Positions 1 through 7,643 are shown, numbered from the stretch's first letter. The stretch: 64,000 bases of DNA from Phycisphaeraceae bacterium (GCA_020851465.1 JADZCR010000003.1:1-64000); one strand, 5' to 3'. The notes: generated from the letters alone by a model not told the origin. Program-made: numbers and translations.

Positions 1-85
1 CACCGCGGCGAATCACGTCGAGGTGACCGTTTGTGAATGGGTCAAACGTCCCGGGGAAAACTGCGATCTTGGGCTTGGAGGCCAT
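1..85 (-). CDS. coaD: Phosphopantetheine adenylyltransferase, N-terminal fragment (cut by window edge)
   Basis: Only the first 28 codons are present. The gene starts with ATG at 85 and runs off the left edge. The translated start has a hydrophobic strand followed by PGTFDPFTNGHLDVI, the nucleotide-binding segment of CoaD, with TNGH as the family's HxGH motif. CoaD transfers AMP from ATP to 4'-phosphopantetheine in the penultimate step of coenzyme A synthesis in the cytoplasm. The motif is distinctive, so the family call is firm although the rest of the protein cannot be seen. Confidence 0.9.
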   Translation of the reverse strand, partial: MASKPKIAVFPGTFDPFTNGHLDVIRRG

Positions 86-102
86 AACAAGGCGAGTATA
101 AG
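75..102 (+). promoter_or_regulatory. Possible sigma-70 promoter for the structured RNA region
   Basis: TTGGAG (75-80) and TATAAG (97-102) are separated by 16 bases. The -10 matches the consensus at five of six positions, but the -35 only at three. It overlaps the coaD start on the other strand. The case rests mainly on the terminator further downstream at 409-449, which implies a plus-strand transcript. Confidence 0.25.
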
Positions 103-108
103 GGATTT

Positions 109-449
109 TACCCTTGCTCAGGAGGACTAGTGAGGACGTCCGAGAAATTGGACACAAAATTTTCTTCAATAACCACTGGCCGCAGCTTGCGCCAAATTGA
201 ATTCTTATGTGTCCGCCGAGCACGTCGCTCGGACGAATCTCGACGAGGCACCCATGAATCCACACCATCAGCTCCGCACGAACCGTACAAAACCGCGATA
301 GGTAACGCGGTCAGGCGACGGCAGAGCATGGGGCGCGAGATCGGAACGGATGCTTACGTTCGGACCCCATCGGCTGCGTAGCCGGTGTGGAATACATCAC
401 CCTGGATCGGGCCTCGCACCGGTTTGCCTCCCCGGTCGAGGCCCTTTTG
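109..449 (+). ncRNA. Candidate structured non-coding RNA, unknown family
   Basis: No convincing protein is encoded here, but the stretch is dense in perfect stems. GGACACA (150-156) pairs with TGTGTCC (208-214). Local hairpins are CGCA/TGCG (181-191), CCGAGC/GCTCGG (216-232), ACCGCG/CGCGGT (292-311) and CGGCT/AGCCG (371-384). ATGGGG (328-333) pairs with CCCCAT (365-370). It ends in a GC-rich hairpin followed by TTTTGATTT. I looked for signatures of RNase P RNA, tmRNA, 6S, SRP RNA and common riboswitches and recognised none. A plus-strand reading frame covers 130-381, but its composition is arginine/serine-rich and it looks like a chance ORF. An unstudied RNA gene is an inference from structure alone. 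Confidence 0.35.
409..449 (+). terminator. Intrinsic terminator, plus strand, no assigned upstream gene
   Basis: GGGCCTCG (409-416) pairs perfectly with CGAGGCCC (437-444). An inner CCGG/CCGG pairing extends the stem, and TTTTGATTT follows at once. A T-tract is present only on the plus-strand side, so the transcript it ends comes from the left. Confidence 0.6.
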
Positions 450-631
450 ATTTCTGCATCTAATTTCGGTGCCAGTTAATACCACGCACCTTTACGCTGT
501 CGGCGGCGATTGTGCCGAACTTCGGACATCCAAAATCCAAAGAGACGCGGACCACGCAGCCTGATCTCCACCTCCGCGGCTACATCCATCGATAGGCGGA
601 GCCCTGCAAAGCTGCGTCACTTTCGGAGGAG

Positions 632-790
632 ATGCCGTCCCCCTGCCAACATCACATAGACGAGACGAAACTCGCGGGCGACCTAGTAGCCGAAGGTCGG
701 TTTCTCGACGTGAAGGACTCGAATGGCAAGATGCAAAACCGCATTTCGGACATGGTTGTCATCAAGGCAACCAGATGCGAGATTACTTGA
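632..790 (+). CDS. Possible small protein of 52 residues, unknown
   Basis: The frame from ATG 632 to TGA 788-790 gives a mixed, protein-like composition (for example GRFLDVKDSNGKMQNRISDM and an ending VVIKATRCEIT). GGAGG lies only two bases before the ATG, too close for a normal ribosome site. It converges on the desulfurase gene, with the stop two bases from that gene's end. No family recognised. It could be a real small gene, a remnant or chance. Bases 450-631, between the terminator and this frame, show nothing I can identify. Confidence 0.2.
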   Translation: MPSPCQHHIDETKLAGDLVAEGRFLDVKDSNGKMQNRISDMVVIKATRCEIT

Positions 791-792
791 GA

Positions 793-2016
793 TCAGCCGG
801 CAATCTGATCGAGTGCAGTTAACAATGTCTGTAATTCCTCATTCGTATTAAACGGTCCCGGACTGATGCGCACCGCTCCTGATGGAAATGTACCGATGCG
901 GCGGTGCATATAAGGCGAACAGTGAAGCCCAGGTCGAACCGCAATTTCAAAGCTATCGTCGAGTATCGAACCAACATCCGGGGCTTCATAACCCGCGATA
1001 TTCAGCGATACAGTACCGACTCGGCGTGATGCGTCGCGCGTACCATAAATCGTAAACCGCGAGTCATTAGCGAATCGCTCGATGATCGCACGAACCATCG
1101 CCTGCTCATGTTTAAGCGTCTCGACCATCGAATGACTCATCACATAGTCGATACCCGCTGCGAGACCGGCAATGCCGACGGTATTCGGCGTGCCGCCTTC
1201 GAGGTAATAGGGATAAAGCGCCGGTTGTGTCGGTGTGGATGAATCTCCGCCTGTGCCGCCCTCTCGCCAGGCGCGCAACCGATTTTTTCGAGCAACTGCA
1301 CGATCTAGATGTCCCGCTTCATGCGTCGCGGCGACGGCCTCCGCAGGCTCCGGACATCGGGTTCCCACGTACAAGCCGCCCGTTCCGGTTGGCCCCAGCA
1401 GCGACTTATGGCCGGGGAACGCCAGCAGGTCAACCGACATTTCCTTGATCGAAATCGGAACGACGCCCGCAGTCTGTGCGCCATCGAGACAGAACAGCAC
1501 ATCATGTTCCCGTGCTATACGACCAATCGCTTTTGCATCCTGAATCGTACCCAGCACGTTCGATGCGTGAGTCACGACAATCAACCGAGTACTTGGTCGA
1601 ATAGCTTTTCGAATCTCATCGGGATCAACAAATCCATCGTCATCGCATGTGACACGGGTTAGCGTAATGCGCCCGGCATCGGCCATGGCCTGCAGCGGAC
1701 GGCTAACGGAGTTGTGCTCCAGCACAGTGGTAATGACGTGATCATCAGAATGGCCATCTCCTGACAAAACTCCTTTGATCGCCATGTTGAGCGCATCGGT
1801 ACAGTTCATGGCGAAGACCATGCGATGAAAATCTTCACCGTCGAACAGTCTTGTCAGCTTCAGACGAACGTCATCGAGCATGTGCTCTGCGGCAACGGCC
1901 ATGCGATGCCCGGCGCGACCAGGATTGGCAGCCGCTTCAGCGAGGAATTTCCCAATGGCGTCGGTGACGCCGGGAGCCTTGGGAAATGAGGTAGCAGCAT
2001 TGTCAAAGTAAATCAT
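793..2016 (-). CDS. Cysteine desulfurase family protein (class V aminotransferase fold)
   Basis: A PLP enzyme of 407 residues that should take sulfur from cysteine and hand it on as a persulfide. The N-terminus IYFDNAATSFPK is typical. The PLP lysine is K204 in FPGHKS, and the sulfur-carrying cysteine is C366 in RPGLHCSPYM. GGTPNTVGIAGL is the usual late motif. About 27 extra residues (around 221-247) sit between the sheet core and the REGGTGG loop. ATG 2016 is preferred because longer readings run into the upstream DinB gene. It is the last gene of the SAM-riboswitch operon, so it plausibly supplies sulfur to the ThiF/MoaD pair encoded upstream. The selenocysteine-lyase/SufS branch is an alternative subfamily assignment. 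Confidence 0.88.
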   Translation of the reverse strand: MIYFDNAATSFPKAPGVTDAIGKFLAEAAANPGRAGHRMAVAAEHMLDDVRLKLTRLFDGEDFHRMVFAMNCTDALNMAIKGVLSGDGHSDDHVITTVLEHNSVSRPLQAMADAGRITLTRVTCDDDGFVDPDEIRKAIRPSTRLIVVTHASNVLGTIQDAKAIGRIAREHDVLFCLDGAQTAGVVPISIKEMSVDLLAFPGHKSLLGPTGTGGLYVGTRCPEPAEAVAATHEAGHLDRAVARKNRLRAWREGGTGGDSSTPTQPALYPYYLEGGTPNTVGIAGLAAGIDYVMSHSMVETLKHEQAMVRAIIERFANDSRFTIYGTRDASRRVGTVSLNIAGYEAPDVGSILDDSFEIAVRPGLHCSPYMHRRIGTFPSGAVRISPGPFNTNEELQTLLTALDQIAG

Positions 2017-2062
2017 GAAGCAAATCCGATCCGCCGACATAGCCGGCGGCTCTCTGTAAATT

Positions 2063-2551
2063 TCATACGCTCGGCATCCCCTGCACGCGACGCCAGACGC
2101 TGATTTGTCCCAGGTGGGTCGATTCATGTACGAGCATCAGGTAAGGCAACGCCACGCCGATCTGCGGCATTGCCTCGCGCCAGCGTTCGAGCGGTGTCGT
2201 GCGATTCAGGGCACTTTCGCCGCCGGTGCGCAGTGCGTCGGCCACTTCGTTGTGTCCTCGCTCATACGCGCCGATGAGTTCATCCTTGCTTGCGTAGAGA
2301 GATGCATCGCTCTGCGGTTTGCTTTTCATGCCGAATATGTGGCCCCTGGGATCAATCACTTCCCGACCTGTGAGAATCGCAGTGATAACCGGATGGTAGA
2401 TATTCATATGACTGAATATCCACGCGGGATGATTCATGTTGACTGCAGGTTGATAAGTCATGCGATCCTGCGGCAGGTCGGCAAGCAGCCGCTTGGCGTA
2501 GTCAAGATTGCGATTCCAGCCCAGGAGTAATCCGTCAATCCATACTGACAT
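2063..2551 (-). CDS. DinB/YfiT-like four-helix protein, copy 2
   Basis: 162 residues with the pattern of the DinB_2 superfamily: an N-terminal helix (WNRNLDYAKRLL), HPAWIFSHM in helix 2 and a C-terminal HESTHLGQISVWRR. The separated histidines (from HxxWIxxH and HESTH) are the usual metal triad. It is clearly a paralogue of the next upstream gene (DRM..QP, NHPAW versus NHAAW, HLGQxSxWRR). DinB-fold enzymes include thiol S-transferases such as bacillithiol transferase, which would suit the sulfur operon, but the actual substrate is not visible. It lies 46 bases before the desulfurase. Confidence 0.75.
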   Translation of the reverse strand: MSVWIDGLLLGWNRNLDYAKRLLADLPQDRMTYQPAVNMNHPAWIFSHMNIYHPVITAILTGREVIDPRGHIFGMKSKPQSDASLYASKDELIGAYERGHNEVADALRTGGESALNRTTPLERWREAMPQIGVALPYLMLVHESTHLGQISVWRRVQGMPSV

Positions 2552-2621
2552 ATTCTGGTCTCGTTAAGTAAGCGTTATTTATCTGGATTCTTAGCAAACA
2601 CGAGCAACTGAGAGCAAAGCC

Positions 2622-3113
2622 TCACATTACAGAGGGATAACCCAGCGCGCGACGCCATGCGGACAACTGCCCCAGATGAATGCCGTCATGTGAAGTCACC
2701 AGAAGCGTCGCAAAGTCGCCGACCTTGGGGAATCGCGCGCGCATTTGTTCGGGCATCGGCTCATCGAGCTTTGCCGCAGATGCCTTGGAATAGGCTTCCG
2801 CAGCGCGGGCATTCGCTTCTTCGTAGGCTTTGATCAGCACGTCCTTCTTCGGATACCGCGATCCATCCGCCAGCGGCGAAGACTTGATGCCAAAAAGCTC
2901 GTCCCAGCCCGACGGCGTGGGAACTTCAGGACCGCCAAGAAGCTTGACCACATAATTATTTGAACACGCCAGGTGTCCAATCACCCAGGCTGCATGGTTC
3001 ATCACACGCCCCGCCACTGGCTGAGCAGCCATACGGTCGTCGGGAATATCTTTGATGAGCAGACGCGCATAGTTCAGGTTGAACCGGTGAAGGTGAAGGA
3101 TGTGTTCTTTCAT
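2622..3113 (-). CDS. DinB/YfiT-like four-helix protein, copy 1
   Basis: 163 residues from ATG 3113, which has GGGAG eight bases upstream. A longer reading from 3164 would overlap the end of the ThiF-type gene. NHAAWVIGHL and HDGIHLGQLSAWRR provide the DinB histidine triad. It is a tandem paralogue of the downstream gene. Presence of two divergent copies inside a sulfur-transfer operon suggests a metal-dependent thiol or transfer chemistry linked to the pathway, but this is inference from position and fold only. Confidence 0.75.
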   Translation of the reverse strand: MKEHILHLHRFNLNYARLLIKDIPDDRMAAQPVAGRVMNHAAWVIGHLACSNNYVVKLLGGPEVPTPSGWDELFGIKSSPLADGSRYPKKDVLIKAYEEANARAAEAYSKASAAKLDEPMPEQMRARFPKVGDFATLLVTSHDGIHLGQLSAWRRALGYPSVM

Positions 3114-3156
3114 CGTTAGCGCTCCCTGACGGGTTAATTCTTTTTCAAGTCTTAGC

Positions 3157-4275
3157 TCACGCACCGACGTATTTGGCGTAAATACTTTTGGCTGTATTGG
3201 CTTCTTTGGTTCCCTTCACGATCGCGCGACCATCGGTAAAGAGCGTCAGTTCATACGGCTCACCGTTGTCCTTGATGTCAGCGCGGAGCATGAACTTATT
3301 GACATTCACCGTGCCGTGCGGGCGCAGGCGCGAAGCAATCTCCTCAAAATTTAACTTTCCAGCTGTTGCTTTCTGGGTTAACTGCACAGCATTTCGGCCG
3401 CAGAGAGTCGTTGTCGAGCTGCCGAATTTACCTTCGAGAAAATCGAAGTTTCGCTTTTTGCAGCACTCGCACTCCCCGACATCGTAGGCCTTGGCAACCT
3501 TGAACTGGCGAACCGTGTTGTCCCACACGTCGATATTCAGCATCGTTTGACTGATTTGCTTCCAGTTACCTGTCAGCACTTTGATCGCTTCGATGCTCTG
3601 ATAATTCGAGACAATCGAGACTACCGGTCCGAGTACGCCAGCGGTATCACAGGTCGGATTCAATCCCGGCGGCGGTGCCTGTTCGAAAATACAGCGCAGG
3701 CACGGAGTAGCCATCCCCGCTTTTTCCCACACGGAATCTCCCAACGGAGTGTGCGGAAGAATGGCGTAGGTTGCGCCGATAGTGCCGACAGCACCTCCGT
3801 AGATATACGGAACGCTGTGCTTGACCGCCGCATCATTGACGAGGTAGCGCGTCTCGAAGTTATCCACTCCGTCAACAATGACATCCACCTTGCCGTGGTT
3901 TCGAGAACGACCAAGATGGATTAGTTTTTCGATGTTGGTGTGATTCACATCATCGACAATCGCGGTCACTTCAACCTGCGAGTTAATCTGTGAGATTTTC
4001 CGCTTGGCGGCTTCGGCCTTGGGTATTGCGTCCCGTACGTCGATCTCATCAAAAAGAACCTGCCTCTGGAGATTGGTTATCTCGATGAAGTCGCGGTCAA
4101 CGATGATAAGGTGGCCAACACCTGCGCGAGCGAGCATGTTGGCGATCACGGTACCCAGAGCACCGCAGCCGACGACCAGCGCAGAGGAACCAAGCAGCTT
4201 CTTCTGACCATCTTCACCAAAGCCGGGCAGGAGGATCTGACGATGATAGCGAGCTAGATCTTGCGTCATGGTCAT
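3157..4275 (-). CDS. MoeB/ThiF/HesA-type adenylyltransferase (E1-like)
   Basis: A 372-residue E1-like enzyme that should adenylate the C-terminal glycine of the MoaD-like carrier and then support its conversion to a thiocarboxylate. Visible: RYHRQILLPGFG start, nucleotide loop GCGALG (36-41), arginine-bearing NLQRQVLF (68-75), zinc cysteines C192/C195 and the C269/C271/C272 cluster, and the likely catalytic C209 in CDTAGVLGPV. There is no rhodanese domain. About 100 C-terminal residues (from about 275) form a small separate domain. It lies 60 bases downstream of the NIL gene and its partner carrier is two genes upstream, so it probably serves that carrier and not molybdopterin synthesis. Confidence 0.85.
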   Translation of the reverse strand: MTMTQDLARYHRQILLPGFGEDGQKKLLGSSALVVGCGALGTVIANMLARAGVGHLIIVDRDFIEITNLQRQVLFDEIDVRDAIPKAEAAKRKISQINSQVEVTAIVDDVNHTNIEKLIHLGRSRNHGKVDVIVDGVDNFETRYLVNDAAVKHSVPYIYGGAVGTIGATYAILPHTPLGDSVWEKAGMATPCLRCIFEQAPPPGLNPTCDTAGVLGPVVSIVSNYQSIEAIKVLTGNWKQISQTMLNIDVWDNTVRQFKVAKAYDVGECECCKKRNFDFLEGKFGSSTTTLCGRNAVQLTQKATAGKLNFEEIASRLRPHGTVNVNKFMLRADIKDNGEPYELTLFTDGRAIVKGTKEANTAKSIYAKYVGA

Positions 4276-4335
4276 TATTCGTTCTTTAGCTGAAAACCAG
4301 AGAAGGTGAAAACTACTCCGGCATGATGCGCTGCG

Positions 4336-4590
4336 TTAACCGGCAACATTACTGCCGCCTTCGACAGGGTCCACTTTCACCCCCACTTTCATGAGGTATT
4401 CGAGAGCACCTTCAATCTGTTTTTCATCTCCGGTGAACAGCACTGCCATGATGCCAATGTCCTTTTGCACGCTGGCCTGGCGGATATCGAACATCACATC
4501 GGGAAAAGCGCGGGACATTTTCCAGAGGCACGGCTCGTTCTGGTGGCCGCCCTCGAAGGTGAGCCAGCATTTACGGATTGATGTTGCCAT
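4336..4590 (-). CDS. NIL-domain protein
   Basis: 84 residues forming a single ferredoxin-like NIL domain, the fold found at the C-terminus of methionine ABC transporter ATPases (MetN), where it binds methionine. Residues such as RAFPDVMFDIRQASVQKDIG and GIMAVLFTGDEKQIEGALEYL fit the alternating strand/helix plan. Stand-alone NIL proteins are known next to sulfur-carrier and homocysteine genes. Here it sits between the MoaD-like carrier and the E1 enzyme in a SAM-controlled operon. A role as a methionine or intermediate sensor or as a partner subunit is inference. Confidence 0.75.
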   Translation of the reverse strand: MATSIRKCWLTFEGGHQNEPCLWKMSRAFPDVMFDIRQASVQKDIGIMAVLFTGDEKQIEGALEYLMKVGVKVDPVEGGSNVAG

Positions 4591-4646
4591 GAAAGACCTG
4601 CTAGTTGGGAGTGTAAAGACGAACCGAACCGGGCCGCGACAATCAA

Positions 4647-4937
4647 TCAGCCACCTGCAATCGCGGGAACGATCGACACCTCATCGCCGGGTTTCACAGC
4701 CGTGTCGAGATTATCGAGGAAACGGATATCCTCATCGTTGACGTACACGTTTATGAAGCGGTTCAGTTCGTCCTGCGTTTTGAAGAGCCGCTTGCCTAGT
4801 TCGGGGTACTGCGTCGTCAGCCCGCCGAGCACTTCACGAATGCTTGCGCCGGAGAATGAGACCACGTCGTTTCCGCCTGCCTGCGGACGCAGTGCGGTGG
4901 GGATGCGGATTGTTACGGTATTGGCTGTGGTGGGCAT
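4647..4937 (-). CDS. MoaD/ThiS-family sulfur carrier protein
   Basis: 96 residues with a beta-grasp ubiquitin-like pattern: VTIRIPTALRP at the first strand, NRFINVYVNDEDIRFLDNLD mid-way, then VKPGDEVSIVPAIAGG. The chain already ends in Gly-Gly, so no protease is needed to expose the reactive end. The carboxylate would be adenylated by the E1-like enzyme two genes downstream and loaded with sulfur. No molybdopterin genes are nearby. Its neighbour is a PLP enzyme, the arrangement seen for carriers that donate sulfide in amino acid synthesis (CysO/CysM in Mycobacterium, HcyS in Wolinella). Confidence 0.88.
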   Translation of the reverse strand: MPTTANTVTIRIPTALRPQAGGNDVVSFSGASIREVLGGLTTQYPELGKRLFKTQDELNRFINVYVNDEDIRFLDNLDTAVKPGDEVSIVPAIAGG

Positions 4938-4998
4938 GTTGGGTTCTCGCTTCTGTTGCGGACTGCAACGGTAATCAAAGGCTGCGGATGATCCTGAT

Positions 4999-6267
4999 TC
5001 AGGAGTTTACGCTCTGCGTGGAAGTTTTAGCGGTTTCATTAATCTCGTTCACAAGTTGCTCAAACTCGGTCATCTTCGCGTTGATCACCGGTGTCGCGGT
5101 AAATTGACCCGCCATGACTTCCACGGTTTTCAATCCGTTACCCGTGATGCAGACGCAGATTGATTCATCACGCGGGATTCGTCCCGACTGGATCAGCTTG
5201 ATCGCGCAGGCAAGTGTCGTCCCACCTGCCGGCTCGGTAAAGATGCCCTCCGTGCGGGCGAGCAGCTTGATCGCATCGATGATTTCCGCATCACTCGATG
5301 ACGCACCGTGACCGCCGGATTCACGGACGACCTTGATCACATAATAGCCGTCAGCGGGATTCCCGATCGCAATACTTTTGGCGATCGTCTGCGGTTTCTG
5401 CGGTTTAAAAAGATCAAGTCCCTGCTCGATGGCCTGCACTACCGGGTTGCACCCGGCTGCTTGCGCGGCGTACATCGCAGGCTTGTTATCCTCAACCAGG
5501 CCGAGCGTAATAAACTCCTGATAAGCCTTCCAGACTTTCGGCAGGATCGTTCCGCCGGCTACGGGGACCACCGTGTGACGCGGGAGTTTCCAGCCCATCT
5601 GCTCAGCAATCTCAAATCCGTGCGTCTTGGCCCCTTCGGTATAAAACGGTCGCAGGTTGACGTTCACAATCGCCCAGTTGTATTTGTCGGCAATCTGCGA
5701 ACAAAGACGGTTCACGTCGTCGTAGTTTCCACGGATTTTTACAACCCGTGGACCAAACACCGACATGCCGACCATCTTCCCTTCTTCCAGATCATGCGGA
5801 ATCATGACAAAAGCACGCAATCCTGCGGCAGCGGCGTGCGCCGCGACGCTGTGCGCAAGATTTCCCGTCGAAGCACAACCAACCGTATCGAAACCGAACT
5901 CAATTGCTTTGGTCAGTGCGACCGCAACGACACGATCCTTGTAGGAAAAGGTCGGATAGTTTGTCGAGTCGTCCTTAATGTAAAGTTCTTTGACTCCCAA
6001 TTCCGCAGCGAGCTTGTCAGCGCGGATTAATGGCGTGAAGCCGGAACGCAGCCCCGCACGCGGCTGCCCTTCGATCGGCAGTAGATCTTTGTACCGCCAC
6101 AACGAGCGCGGTCCACCCTCAATCGATGCTCGCGTCACCCGACCACGCGCTTTCTCATAATCGAAAGCCACCTCAACCGGACCAAAGTCGTGGTCGCATA
6201 CGGTGCGAGGCTCAATCGGATAGAGCGCTTCGCATTCTTTACAGCGGAGTGCTTTAACGTAGCTCAT
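4999..6267 (-). CDS. Threonine synthase-like PLP enzyme, candidate sulfur-inserting homocysteine/cysteine synthase
   Basis: 422 residues, fold-type II PLP enzyme. A zinc-ribbon-like start (C9, C12, C24) precedes the catalytic domain. The PLP lysine is K110 in TFSYKDR, the phosphate loop is CASTGNLAHSV and the C-terminal glycine motif is CVCITGNGLKTVE. By homology it would be threonine synthase (O-phosphohomoserine to threonine). It is, however, the first gene behind a SAM-I riboswitch and is followed by a sulfur carrier, a NIL protein and an E1 enzyme. That context points to replacement of the phosphate by sulfide to give homocysteine. Threonine synthase with incidental co-regulation remains the conservative alternative. 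GGGA six bases before ATG 6267 may serve as the ribosome site. Confidence 0.85.
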   Translation of the reverse strand: MSYVKALRCKECEALYPIEPRTVCDHDFGPVEVAFDYEKARGRVTRASIEGGPRSLWRYKDLLPIEGQPRAGLRSGFTPLIRADKLAAELGVKELYIKDDSTNYPTFSYKDRVVAVALTKAIEFGFDTVGCASTGNLAHSVAAHAAAAGLRAFVMIPHDLEEGKMVGMSVFGPRVVKIRGNYDDVNRLCSQIADKYNWAIVNVNLRPFYTEGAKTHGFEIAEQMGWKLPRHTVVPVAGGTILPKVWKAYQEFITLGLVEDNKPAMYAAQAAGCNPVVQAIEQGLDLFKPQKPQTIAKSIAIGNPADGYYVIKVVRESGGHGASSSDAEIIDAIKLLARTEGIFTEPAGGTTLACAIKLIQSGRIPRDESICVCITGNGLKTVEVMAGQFTATPVINAKMTEFEQLVNEINETAKTSTQSVNS

Positions 6268-6330
6268 GGCAATCCCGTTCCTCGAACCTGTCGTTTAGGC
6301 TGGTCACTGGTGCGACCATACTGCCTGTAA

Positions 6331-6366
6331 ACAAAAGCCCCTTCTCATCCAGAGATAAGAAGGGGC
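6331..6366 (-). terminator. SAM riboswitch expression platform (intrinsic terminator)
   Basis: GCCCCTTCT (minus strand, 6366-6358) pairs perfectly with AGAAGGGGC (6345-6337), and TTTTGT follows. The 5' arm and loop hold TCTTATCT (6360-6353), an exact complement of AGATAAGA at the 3' side of the riboswitch (6404-6397). This gives mutually exclusive terminator and antiterminator folds, so bound SAM should stop transcription before the operon. Confidence 0.85.
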
Positions 6367-6397
6367 ATCGGTTCCAAGGGTGGAGCTTTTGCCGCCT

Positions 6398-6543
6398 CTT
6401 ATCTTTCCTCCCTCACGAGGGCTTTCACCCAGCATGGAGAAGCAGGAGTTCGCACCATTTCCCTCCCTTAAATGCCCTGAAAGGCACGACGGAGGCGGTT
6501 GCGGTGGCTTCAACGGGCCTGTCCCTCAGCCACTCTCGATAAG
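6398..6543 (-). promoter_or_regulatory. SAM-I (S-box) riboswitch aptamer
   Basis: Read on the minus strand, it begins CTTATC (P1) then GAGAGTGGCTGAGGGA, CAGGCCCGTTGAAGCCAC and GCAACC, passes through a P3 arm, shows GGTGCGAACTCCTGC (the J3/4-P4 signature) and closes with GATAAG, which pairs with the first CTTATC. These are the invariant elements of the class I SAM aptamer, including the kink-turn and the SAM-contacting core. It lies 130 bases before the threonine synthase-like gene. High SAM should lower expression of the sulfur operon. Confidence 0.95.
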
Positions 6544-6568
6544 ACGCGAACCAGATTTTCAGAATACA

Positions 6569-6597
6569 AGTGTACGTTCAAAAGTCGTCAAAGTCAA
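6569..6597 (-). promoter_or_regulatory. Promoter of the SAM-riboswitch operon
   Basis: TTGACT (minus strand, 6597-6592), 17 bases, then TACACT (6574-6569). A start near 6562 would place the aptamer about 20 bases into the transcript. The promoter begins only ten bases after the rpsG stop, so the sulfur operon need not depend on ribosomal transcription. A shifted alternative using the overlapping TTGACG is also possible. Confidence 0.55.
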
Positions 6598-6606
6598 TGA
6601 ATCCGC

Positions 6607-7083
6607 TCACCACGCAAAGTGGGCAAATGCCTTGTTGGCATCGGCCATACGGTGCGTCGTTTCACGGGTTGCGACGGCTTTACCTTCGTTCTTCGACGCA
6701 TCCATGAGCTCTTTGCTTAGGCGGATGTACATCGGCTTGCCTTTTTCGCTGCGGGCAGCCTCGAGAATCCAGCGGAATGCCAGACTCTGCTGACGCTTGC
6801 GATTAACCTGCATTGGCACCTGATAATTGGCACCACCAACCCGCTTAGACCGTACTTCGACTTCAGGCTTCACGTTCTGGACCGCCTTTTCAAAAACTTC
6901 AAGCGCGGTCGGGTTGCCCTTGGTGCGTTTTTCGATCTCATCCATTGCCATATACACGACACGGAGCGCGACGGATTTCTTACCGTCGTACATGAGGCAG
7001 TTGATGAAACGGGATAGCGTCTTGCTGCCGTACTTTGGATCGGGGCGGAGTTGTGCGTCCGCGGAAGTGATGCGACCTGCCAT
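6607..7083 (-). CDS. rpsG: 30S ribosomal protein S7
   Basis: 158 residues from ATG 7083, which has GAGG nine bases upstream. A start three codons earlier would abut that site. The protein binds the 3' major domain of 16S rRNA and nucleates the small-subunit head. Family segments visible: [33 protein letters not shown] and the C-terminal [13 protein letters not shown]. It follows rpsL by 153 bases. fusA and tuf, which usually come next in the str operon, are absent and the SAM riboswitch follows instead. Confidence 0.97.
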   Translation of the reverse strand: MAGRITSADAQLRPDPKYGSKTLSRFINCLMYDGKKSVALRVVYMAMDEIEKRTKGNPTALEVFEKAVQNVKPEVEVRSKRVGGANYQVPMQVNRKRQQSLAFRWILEAARSEKGKPMYIRLSKELMDASKNEGKAVATRETTHRMADANKAFAHFAW

Positions 7084-7236
7084 ATGAAACATCCTCTCGG
7101 ATTTGACGGCTCATCCATTCCGATTCGTCGGAATCCTCTGTTCACCGCGAGATGGAAGACCTCACGATTACTCGCCGTCTGATGAATAAAATTGGAGCCG
7201 AACAATCGGCTGCCAATCGGAAACAAACCTGAATAC

Positions 7237-7611
7237 TTACTTGCTCGACTGCTTAACGCCGTACTTGGAGCGGCCCTTCTTTCGACCCTCGACGCCAAGG
7301 CAATCGAGCGAACCGCGGACGACGTGATAACGCACACCGGGGAGGTCTCGCACACGACCGCCGCGCACGAGCACGATCGAGTGCTCCTGGAGGTTGTGCC
7401 CTTCACCGCCGATGTATGCCGTGACTTCCTTGCCGTTAGACAAGCGAACACGACAGACTTTCCGCAGCGCGGAGTTGGGCTTCTTGGGAGTTACGGTTTT
7501 GACCTGCAGGCACACGCCTCGCTTCTGCGGGCTTGCTTCAAGGTCTTTAACCTTACTTTTGGATAAAGTCGATCGGCGCGGGCTGCGGATCAGTTGGTTA
7601 ATCGTCGGCAT
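7237..7611 (-). CDS. rpsL: 30S ribosomal protein S12
   Basis: 124 residues starting [10 protein letters not shown]12 sits at the decoding centre and contributes to accuracy of codon reading. [11 protein letters not shown] carries the wild-type lysine (K43) whose change gives streptomycin resistance in other bacteria, and the conserved [10 protein letters not shown] loop is intact. A reading seven codons longer exists but lacks support. rpsL and rpsG are separated from the S10 superoperon by about 12 kb of unrelated genes. Confidence 0.97.
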   Translation of the reverse strand: MPTINQLIRSPRRSTLSKSKVKDLEASPQKRGVCLQVKTVTPKKPNSALRKVCRVRLSNGKEVTAYIGGEGHNLQEHSIVLVRGGRVRDLPGVRYHVVRGSLDCLGVEGRKKGRSKYGVKQSSK

Positions 7612-7643
7612 TCGCAAACTCTCCAGTCGCAATTGAGCCCAAT

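Noticed and set aside
108..329. Minus-strand frame of 73 codons in the same gap
   Set aside because: Low-quality composition and no ribosome site; antisense to the stems described.
130..381. Plus-strand frame of 83 codons in the coaD-proximal gap
   Set aside because: Arginine/serine-rich composition with no recognisable fold or ribosome site; the region is better explained as structured RNA or spacer.
2017..2127. Longer N-terminus for the cysteine desulfurase
   Set aside because: It overlaps the end of the upstream DinB gene and the family's protein begins at the ATG at 2016.
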